Virus record (IMG/VR): IMGVR_UViG_3300011114_000296
Coordinates: 1 to 34,239 of that record
Strand: one strand, 5' to 3'
DNA: 34,239 nucleotides
Origin: a virus
The notes under the pieces were generated by a model. That model worked only from the letters and a program-made list of their open reading frames with translations, made no database searches and was not told where the DNA came from. The translations under genes and the position numbers were made by a program. This document shows positions 1 to 4,491 of this stretch, piece after piece (the first letter of the stretch is position 1; each line of letters opens with the position of its first letter).

Positions 1-7
1 ATAGCCA

Positions 8-160
8 TCAAAAAATCCTCCGCTCTTTCACTGCGATAAAAGATACGCTCTTACGCTCAAGGCAGCTTTTGCACTTCCATATTCGACGGGTGCCTTTGGT
101 AATCTTGACCAGCTTGTAGCCGGCCTCTCGGCGGCAGGACTGGCACACCGGGGCGATCAT
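8..160 (-). CDS. small zinc-ribbon protein (50 aa)
   Basis: A short basic protein starting at ATG 160 and ending at TGA 10-8. It has two CxxC pairs, CQSC near residue 6 and CKSC near residue 35, separated by a basic hairpin-like stretch. This is the layout of a single zinc ribbon that could bind nucleic acid or a protein partner. Its start overlaps the stop of the upstream gene in an ATGA, which supports coupled translation. GGAGG lies just before its own stop and is followed by another ATG at 8-6, so a further gene or a structured leader begins at the window edge. Specific function unknown. Confidence 0.6.
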   Translation of the reverse strand: MIAPVCQSCRREAGYKLVKITKGTRRIWKCKSCLERKSVSFIAVKERRIF

Positions 161-327
161 TTACGCACCTGCTTGATGGCTGGCACTCCCTGCACCTGCT
201 GTTTGTAACGCCGGATCGTGGCGCCCACATCGGTTTTTGCCACATTGGTTGGAATAAATGGGAACTCAATAATGTAGATTTTGCGCTCGCGTAAATAGGC
301 TATGGCGGCTTGCAGTTTGTCGTTCAT
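157..327 (-). CDS. hypothetical small early protein (56 aa)
   Basis: ATG 327 is preceded by GAGGAAATAGCC, a good ribosome binding site, and the stop at 157 overlaps the next start by 4 nt. The product is small and basic, with an amphipathic N-terminus (MNDKLQAAIAYLRER), a short hydrophobic beta-like stretch (IYIIEFPFIP) and a basic C-terminus. No family is recognised. Its place in a tightly coupled minus-strand early operon, downstream of recombination and anti-restriction genes, suggests an accessory early phage function, but that is inference only. Confidence 0.55.
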   Translation of the reverse strand: MNDKLQAAIAYLRERKIYIIEFPFIPTNVAKTDVGATIRRYKQQVQGVPAIKQVRK

Positions 328-329
328 GG

Positions 330-590
330 CTATTTCCTCTGGTTCCAGCGTTGAATAGCAACCTCAAGCGGTTGATCGGTATCGTGGTGCGGTCCGATCA
401 TCTGGCATTCATCGCATGTAATCGCAATCACATTGGGTTTAACCTCGTCAACAACCACGTCATCATTCCTGCAAAACGGACAAGGCAGGATGACGATCTG
501 GCGTTTCTGGCGCTGCTCTCTGGCAGTTTCCCAGCGGTCGAGATCCTGGCTAAATTGGCGCTCAAGCTGATCAAAGGCGTTTCTGCTCAT
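330..590 (-). CDS. Lar-like restriction alleviation family protein
   Basis: An 86-aa product. The C-terminal half has the Lar family layout: PCPFC, a run of beta-forming residues, CDEC, then a GPHH segment and the closing AIQRWNQR motif. Lar of the Rac prophage reduces type I restriction by modulating the host modification enzyme. The four cysteines probably hold zinc. The N-terminus (about residues 1-30) is charged and helical. Start chosen at ATG 590 because AAGGAAATCAAA lies just upstream and the ATGA overlap couples it to the nuclease gene. A longer in-frame start at 641 would place 17 extra residues inside the nuclease gene and lacks a better RBS. The family assignment is by motif; activity is inferred. 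Confidence 0.75.
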   Translation of the reverse strand: MSRNAFDQLERQFSQDLDRWETAREQRQKRQIVILPCPFCRNDDVVVDEVKPNVIAITCDECQMIGPHHDTDQPLEVAIQRWNQRK

Positions 591-1720
591 TTTGATTTCC
601 TTTTTGGGCGACTGCAAATAATGACATTGGCTTTTTCCCACGGCAGATCGTCGACCAGATCCTTGAAATGGTCAACCGGCGCGGCTGGCGTAATGTCGCA
701 GTCAAACTCGGTTTTAATGCTAGTCAGAGCAAAATCACCGAGCAGTGACTTGTCAACCAGGTTGGTTATGTCTTGGCTGGTGTAGGTCGGCTGCTGGAAC
801 TCGACGTTGGTCAGCTTATTACGGTAGGTCAACAGATTATTACTGGTCGCGTCCATCAACTCGGCGAATCTACCCAACAGCGTTGGTATGTGGCGGTGCT
901 CTCCGCAGCCGGCACGTTGCGCTGATACGTCCATATCAGGTTTGCCCTGCGCGCAACTCCAGCGGGCCTCTCCGTCGGTCTCAGGCGTGCTTTGGGCGCA
1001 GGTTCTGCAGCTCACCGCGGGCGCTTCCGTTTCGTAGCATTGCGATTTAAACCGGCAGAACTTGCAGGTAAAGTTTGTCGCATCTTCGGCCAGCGTCACC
1101 GCAGGTTCCGGCGACGTGATGATGCGCTCGGCGCGTTGGATCGCCTGATTAAACGCATCCTTGTCAAATTCAATGCGCTCGGTGTGAATGTCGTCGGTAT
1201 CCTTGTTGACCATCATATACATGGCTCGCGTCAGGCCAGCCCAGCCCATGTATACTTGCATCTGCACCCAGTGTTGCGGCTTGGCCTCCTTTACTCCTTT
1301 TTTTGTCATCACGGCAAAACTCTTGGCGTTTGCGGTCTTAAATTCGAGCAAATGCGGCGTTTTAGGCGCTTCCGGCAAGCCCAGGGCAACACCGTCAAGA
1401 CTGCCTGCAAAATGCCCACCAACGGCTTTATAACGCCACTGGTTGCCTTCTGCGTCCTTATCCCACACCTCAACACCTATGGCACGCAGATCCGCGATCA
1501 AGCGCGGTTCCTGGTGGTTGCCGCTGTCAAATAACCTGAGCATCCGGCCGTCGAAGTCTGCCGGCTTTGCCCAGCGGAATGACAGCCAAAGGTAGCGGTC
1601 GCATTCGTGGCCGATCTCGCTGGCACCAAGATGCGAGCGCCCCTGCCGGTCGGCGCTGGTTTCGTAGTGCCGGAATATTGCGGTTCTGGTGCTGTTCTGT
1701 GGCTCTGGTATCTCTGCCAT
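587..1720 (-). CDS. PD-(D/E)XK nuclease, RecB/Cas4-like with Fe-S cysteines
   Basis: A 377-aa phage exonuclease-type protein. Visible nuclease motifs are GGHFAGSLDG (H103, D109), LLEFKT (E126, K128) and Q153xxxY157, the standard RecB-family series H, D, ExK, QxxxY. C40 plus C219-x2-C222-x5-C228 matches the one-plus-three cysteine arrangement of [4Fe-4S] nucleases such as Cas4 and AddB. A second group (C238, C241, C256, C272) may bind zinc and is less usual. Known relatives degrade duplex ends to make single strands for annealing. Here the gene sits downstream of a Sak4-like ATPase and a DUF669 protein, a typical phage recombination cassette. CGGAGGATGT precedes ATG 1720. Confidence 0.85.
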   Translation of the reverse strand: MAEIPEPQNSTRTAIFRHYETSADRQGRSHLGASEIGHECDRYLWLSFRWAKPADFDGRMLRLFDSGNHQEPRLIADLRAIGVEVWDKDAEGNQWRYKAVGGHFAGSLDGVALGLPEAPKTPHLLEFKTANAKSFAVMTKKGVKEAKPQHWVQMQVYMGWAGLTRAMYMMVNKDTDDIHTERIEFDKDAFNQAIQRAERIITSPEPAVTLAEDATNFTCKFCRFKSQCYETEAPAVSCRTCAQSTPETDGEARWSCAQGKPDMDVSAQRAGCGEHRHIPTLLGRFAELMDATSNNLLTYRNKLTNVEFQQPTYTSQDITNLVDKSLLGDFALTSIKTEFDCDITPAAPVDHFKDLVDDLPWEKANVIICSRPKRKSK

Positions 1721-1734
1721 ACATCCTCCGATGA

Positions 1735-1758
1735 CGCCGGGGCGTTGCCGCCCCAGCG
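1735..1758 (-). other. intergenic RNA hairpin with GCAA tetraloop
   Basis: Read on the minus strand, the DUF669-nuclease gap folds into a 10-bp stem (one G-U pair) closed by a GCAA loop, a GNRA-type tetraloop. Plus-strand arms are 1735-1744 and 1749-1758. No U-run follows, so it is not a classical terminator. mRNA stabilisation, processing or partial attenuation between the DUF669 and nuclease genes are the likely roles. The fold is seen in the sequence; the role is inferred. Confidence 0.6.
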
Positions 1759-1764
1759 GGTTAA

Positions 1765-2262
1765 TTACTTTTTAGACCAGGGCGCTGCCGGTGCCACTTT
1801 GCCAGTCGCAAAGCCTGCGGGTGCTGCCGATTTAGCTGCTGCCGGTTTCGGCGCCGGTGCGCCTGTGGCCGTTGAGTAGCCCTTAATGCGGTTTGTCATC
1901 TGGCCTGACACGGGATTATTTTCCTGCACCACATCCACCGTCAGGGGGATATTGTGCAATTCCTCGCTGTCGCCGGGTTCGAGCACGCCGACACAGTGAC
2001 AGATGGCGCTCAACTCGCGCTCTGCGATCTGGACCGCGGTCGCGTTGGGGTTGACCAGGTTGAGGCGGGTCCAGAGTTTCCGGCCGCTGTGCTTGGTGTC
2101 GCCGATCACTTCCATGGTCAACATCAAATACTCGCCTGTCCCGGCTTTAGTGTCTTTCATTTCGCTGTCTGTGATGATCACCTCGTAGCGGCCGGCGGGG
2201 AGTGCGTCAAAACTCTGTTGCGGTTCGATGTTTGCGGCGTTGAAATTATTAAGTGAGGCCAT
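1765..2262 (-). CDS. DUF669 family phage protein
   Basis: A 165-aa protein. Residues 1-130 match the DUF669 pattern: N-terminal FDALPAGRYEVIITDSE, the GTGEYLMLTMEVI strand, GRKLWTRLNL, then a helical AERELSAIC segment and a final NRIKGY motif. The last 30 residues are an Ala/Pro/Lys-rich flexible tail. In many phages DUF669 lies beside Sak4 or Erf annealing proteins and exonucleases, and an accessory single-strand DNA-binding role is proposed but not settled. AAAAGGAAAATAATC gives a clear RBS for ATG 2262, only 2 nt after the ATPase stop, so the two are probably co-translated. Confidence 0.85.
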   Translation of the reverse strand: MASLNNFNAANIEPQQSFDALPAGRYEVIITDSEMKDTKAGTGEYLMLTMEVIGDTKHSGRKLWTRLNLVNPNATAVQIAERELSAICHCVGVLEPGDSEELHNIPLTVDVVQENNPVSGQMTNRIKGYSTATGAPAPKPAAAKSAAPAGFATGKVAPAAPWSKK

Positions 2263-2264
2263 GA

Positions 2265-3023
2265 TTATTTTCCTTTTGATGGTTTGATTGTTTCGGTTGT
2301 GGTCGTCATTGCGTCTGCCAAAGCTGACCAGTCCAACGGCAGTGAATCGGGTAATGAGTATCTGTTTTTGGCAAGGTAGGCCGGTTTCTCACTGGTATAT
2401 AACAGGCGCTCGCCGGTGCTGATGCCGCGGCTTACTTTGTTGTTGAAGCCCACATCGCTAGATTTCACGATCGTCTTGTAATTGGCAAACCCAACCACAT
2501 CGCACCATTCCTGCACGAGTGCGCTGCTGCGGGCTTGCAGCTTAGGCTGGTATCTTTCATAAGGCTCAACTTCTGGCGAGTCAAACCGCTTGATCTCACA
2601 GTGGGCGAGCAGGATGCTGGCCATGCCTTTGCTACGCAGGGCGGTCAGATCGTCTAACACTTTGCGCCAGAGATCCGCGGCGATCACCGCCCCTTTGCCA
2701 TAGGCCAGATCTTTCGCTTCATACTGGCCGTTGATCTGTTCCCAGATCAAGTTATCCAGCCAATCCAAACTGTCGATGACGACGGTCTGGAAATCGTGCT
2801 CGCCTTGCAGTGATTTGAGTGCATCCTGCACGTCTGCGAACTTGGTCGCCAGCGGGAAATGATCCGCTTCGAGGCGCCCGAGGCCGTCCTCTGTCAGGAT
2901 GAATATCGGGTTTGGTGCGCTGGCGCCGAACGTCGTTTTGCCGAGGCCATGCGGTCCATACACCATAATGCGGGGCGGCTGGATTGCCGTGTTGCGGCTT
3001 ACTGATTGCAGGTTAATTGCCAT
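2265..3023 (-). CDS. Sak4-like RecA-fold ATPase (AAA_24 type)
   Basis: A 252-aa P-loop protein. Walker A is GPHGLGKT (23-30), Walker B is VVIDSLD (81-87), followed by a sensor-like strand ASILLAHCEIKRF. The domain size, the single RecA core and the neighbours fit Sak4-type phage recombinases, which promote single-strand annealing with help from an SSB. DUF669 and a RecB-like nuclease follow immediately, making an annealing/resection module that probably supports replication-linked recombination. CGGAGGAATC before ATG 3023 is an excellent RBS and begins right after the stop of the 29-aa microprotein. A C-terminal Thr/Lys-rich tail is present. The fold is certain; Sak4 identity is likely. Confidence 0.85.
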   Translation of the reverse strand: MAINLQSVSRNTAIQPPRIMVYGPHGLGKTTFGASAPNPIFILTEDGLGRLEADHFPLATKFADVQDALKSLQGEHDFQTVVIDSLDWLDNLIWEQINGQYEAKDLAYGKGAVIAADLWRKVLDDLTALRSKGMASILLAHCEIKRFDSPEVEPYERYQPKLQARSSALVQEWCDVVGFANYKTIVKSSDVGFNNKVSRGISTGERLLYTSEKPAYLAKNRYSLPDSLPLDWSALADAMTTTTETIKPSKGK

Positions 3024-3033
3024 GATTCCTCCG

Positions 3034-3123
3034 TTAATTTAATGAGAACAGTAAAACAACAAAAATCCATAATGATGCGAAAGTCACTAACCCTAAAACA
3101 CAATCAAGAATAATCTGTTTCAT
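3034..3123 (-). CDS. 29-aa single-membrane-segment microprotein
   Basis: An ORF below normal gene-calling limits. ATG 3123 overlaps the TGA of the preceding 125-aa gene as ATGA, and the TAA at 3036-3034 is followed at once by CGGAGG, the RBS of the ATPase gene. The peptide begins MKQIILD and then has about 20 hydrophobic residues including a Phe/Trp/Val/Leu-rich core, so it is predicted to be a single transmembrane helix with almost no soluble part. The RBS is GGGGGCAAAT. Exact packing between two coupled genes supports a real gene. Function unknown; an early membrane-acting peptide, such as a superinfection or host-takeover factor, is only a guess. Confidence 0.6.
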   Translation of the reverse strand: MKQIILDCVLGLVTFASLWIFVVLLFSLN

Positions 3124-3497
3124 ATTTGCCCCCGATCATCACAAATGTCTTGCGCCATTTCTTCGACGCAATCCGAATCTTCCAAATGCTTTTTAAGCAT
3201 TGCCTGCACTTGGTCGTAAAGGCGCTCAATGCGGGCTTCAAGGGCGGGCTTGTTTGTGCCGAGGGCGGCGACAACGAGCTCGTATGCAAAGCTGCTGTCC
3301 AATTCCTCAGTGACAAATTCATACAGATCAACTTCGGTGCGGCCGAGCTGCGGGAATTTGCCGGTGTCGAGAATTTCATCAACGATCACATCCAATGCTT
3401 CGGCGCGGTTGTCGTCTGTGATTTCGCAGGCTTGACGATTAAGAGGATAACAACGCTTGCAATCTTCTGCACCGCACATACAGCGTTCGGCGCTCAT
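3120..3497 (-). CDS. acidic hypothetical protein with N-terminal Cys motif
   Basis: A 125-aa protein whose first 16 residues hold C6-x-C8-x4-C13-x2-C16, a compact putative metal knuckle. The rest is strongly acidic and helical, with repeated Glu/Asp and a C-terminal coiled-coil-like segment (about 85-120). The start ATG 3497 overlaps the previous stop as ATGA and the stop overlaps the microprotein start, so it sits inside a translational relay. No family is recognised. Acidic early phage proteins are often inhibitors or DNA mimics, but nothing here proves that. Confidence 0.65.
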   Translation of the reverse strand: MSAERCMCGAEDCKRCYPLNRQACEITDDNRAEALDVIVDEILDTGKFPQLGRTEVDLYEFVTEELDSSFAYELVVAALGTNKPALEARIERLYDQVQAMLKKHLEDSDCVEEMAQDICDDRGQI

Positions 3498-3910
3498 GCT
3501 GCCACCGCCAGTTCGACTTTTTGCACAGAGAATTGCGCGGTGAATTTTGACACTGCAATGTCCCGTTGGGCGGGTGTCAGGATCAATTGATCTTTGCTTG
3601 CATTACCCCAGTTGTCGATTTTGTTTGCAGCAATCAAAAACCACGCAGACGATCCGCGCTCGATCGTGTAAGTGTTAACGATGCGGCTATATTTGTAAGA
3701 CGACGGAACGTTACCGCCTGACATGCCAGATGCTTTTGCACCGTTGCGGTCTTTTTTGGCAATGTCGAATTTTTCAAGCTGCAATTCGCTTGATTCGGCG
3801 AGATCGAAAATGTGTTTGTGAAAAGCCGTGTGCGACCACGACTTGCCGTTGATCTCGCCTAGCAAGATGTTGATGGCGCGGCGGTTTGCTTCTGTGATTT
3901 TGATTCTCAT
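3494..3910 (-). CDS. hypothetical early protein (138 aa)
   Basis: A basic N-terminus (MRIKITEANRRAINILLGEIN) is followed by a mixed alpha/beta body with a Gly/Ser loop (SGMSGGNVPSS) and the pattern SYKYSRIVNTYTIERGSSAWFLI near residues 72-95. ATG 3910 is preferred over ATG 3916 because AAAGGA then has a 6-nt spacer rather than none, matching the RBS layout of the first operon gene. The leader shares a 15-bp exact repeat with that gene. Stop and next start overlap by 4 nt. Family not recognised; the location implies an early, non-structural role. Confidence 0.7.
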   Translation of the reverse strand: MRIKITEANRRAINILLGEINGKSWSHTAFHKHIFDLAESSELQLEKFDIAKKDRNGAKASGMSGGNVPSSYKYSRIVNTYTIERGSSAWFLIAANKIDNWGNASKDQLILTPAQRDIAVSKFTAQFSVQKVELAVAA

Positions 3911-3940
3911 TTTCATTCCTTTCGGTTGGTGGGTTGGGTG

Positions 3941-3956
3941 CGCCCCCGAAGGGGCG
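3941..3956 (-). other. cUUCGg tetraloop hairpin in early operon
   Basis: On the minus-strand transcript this reads CGCCCC-UUCG-GGGGCG, a 6-bp GC stem closed by the exceptionally stable C(UUCG)G tetraloop. It lies 9 nt after the stop of the first operon gene and before the RBS of the second. No U-tract follows. It could set differential expression by stabilising an mRNA end or by partial termination. Confidence 0.65.
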
Positions 3957-3964
3957 AGGAGTTT

Positions 3965-4180
3965 TTACAGTGAGAAGCCAGCGGTGCGAAGAATCTCGCG
4001 GCGCAGCCACACGCTCTTGGCATCAGCGGCGTTACGCAACGCTCGCACTTGCGCCATGTCTTGTTCAAATTTTTCTGATTGTCCGAGCATGATCCATGCT
4101 GTCAATGCTGACTTTGCAAACGCTTCGATTTGGTCAGCGATCGTGGTCAATTCTGATTTTTTTACTGAGTAGAGCTTCAT
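3965..4180 (-). CDS. first gene of the early operon, hypothetical (71 aa)
   Basis: A small helical protein: residues 8-28 and 35-52 look like two amphipathic helices, and the C-terminus is basic (SVWLRREILRTAGFSL). It is the promoter-proximal gene behind the strong leftward promoter, with AAAGGAAATAAAA before ATG 4180, so it should be one of the most highly expressed early products. No family is recognised. Phage genes in this position are often host-takeover or anti-defence factors, which is context-based inference only. Confidence 0.65.
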   Translation of the reverse strand: MKLYSVKKSELTTIADQIEAFAKSALTAWIMLGQSEKFEQDMAQVRALRNAADAKSVWLRREILRTAGFSL

Positions 4181-4224
4181 TTTTATTTCCTTTCGGTTGG
4201 TCGGTTGGTTGCTGCGATGTGTGA

Positions 4225-4253
4225 ATAATATAGACCTGTTTACAGCCTGTCAA
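4225..4253 (-). promoter_or_regulatory. strong sigma70-type leftward early promoter
   Basis: Minus-strand TTGACA (4253-4248), a 17-nt spacer and TATTAT (4230-4225): a perfect -35 and a 5/6 -10 at ideal spacing, about 45 nt upstream of ATG 4180. The spacer holds CTGTTTACAG, a short inverted repeat, and two CCTGT copies 11 nt apart. It could therefore bind a regulator between the boxes. Confidence 0.85.
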
Positions 4254-4259
4254 CAATAT

Positions 4260-4288
4260 TTCGCAATTATTTTTATTTAGTGTAATAT
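4260..4288 (+). promoter_or_regulatory. candidate rightward promoter
   Basis: TTCGCA (4260-4265) and TAATAT (4283-4288) with a 17-nt spacer lie 30 nt upstream of ATG 4318. The -10 is good and the -35 matches at 4 of 6 positions. It is back-to-back with the leftward promoter in an AT-rich gap, the expected place for a phage early switch. It is clearly weaker than the leftward one. Confidence 0.5.
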
Positions 4289-4317
4289 TGCCAGACCGTA
4301 AACTAACGAGGATTGCC

Positions 4318-4491
4318 ATGTATCTCACAGTCACAGACGCCGCCAAGCGGCTAAAAGTCAGCCGACAATGGACTACAACGCTGATAAATCAAGGAAAAAT
4401 AGCCACAACCATCCTCGCCGGTCGGCGGGTGGTCATCGCTGACAAGACATTCCAGGCGATGGAAAAAGGGCGCCGGAAGGCGGGGAAATGA
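4318..4491 (+). CDS. excisionase/MerR-like helix-turn-helix protein (57 aa)
   Basis: The product starts MYLTVTDAAKRLKVSRQ, the typical opening of HTH_17/excisionase-type winged helix domains. A second helix (WTTTLINQGKI) and a wing with basic residues (LAGRRVVIADKTF) follow. ACGAGGATTGCC is the RBS for ATG 4318; an upstream in-frame ATG at 4288 overlaps the promoter -10 and is less likely. The gene is first in the rightward operon, beside the divergent promoters, and its stop overlaps the methyltransferase start. A DNA-binding regulator of this switch is the likely role. No integrase is present, so excision is not implied. Confidence 0.75.
   Translation: MYLTVTDAAKRLKVSRQWTTTLINQGKIATTILAGRRVVIADKTFQAMEKGRRKAGK

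Larger units (their letters stand above)
3916..4201 (-). repeat. duplicated leader/RBS element
   Basis: The exact 15-mer TTCCTTTCGGTTGGT (plus strand) occurs at 3916-3930 and 4187-4201. On the transcript each copy supplies the AAAGGA ribosome binding site of a minus-strand gene, with similar flanking C/A-rich ACCAACC sequence upstream. The duplicated leader may give the first two early genes matched translation or common regulation. Confidence 0.7.

Noticed and set aside
4318-4491. Excisionase implying a temperate phage
   Set aside because: HTH_17 proteins are often simple regulators. No integrase, attachment site or lysogeny repressor is seen in the window.
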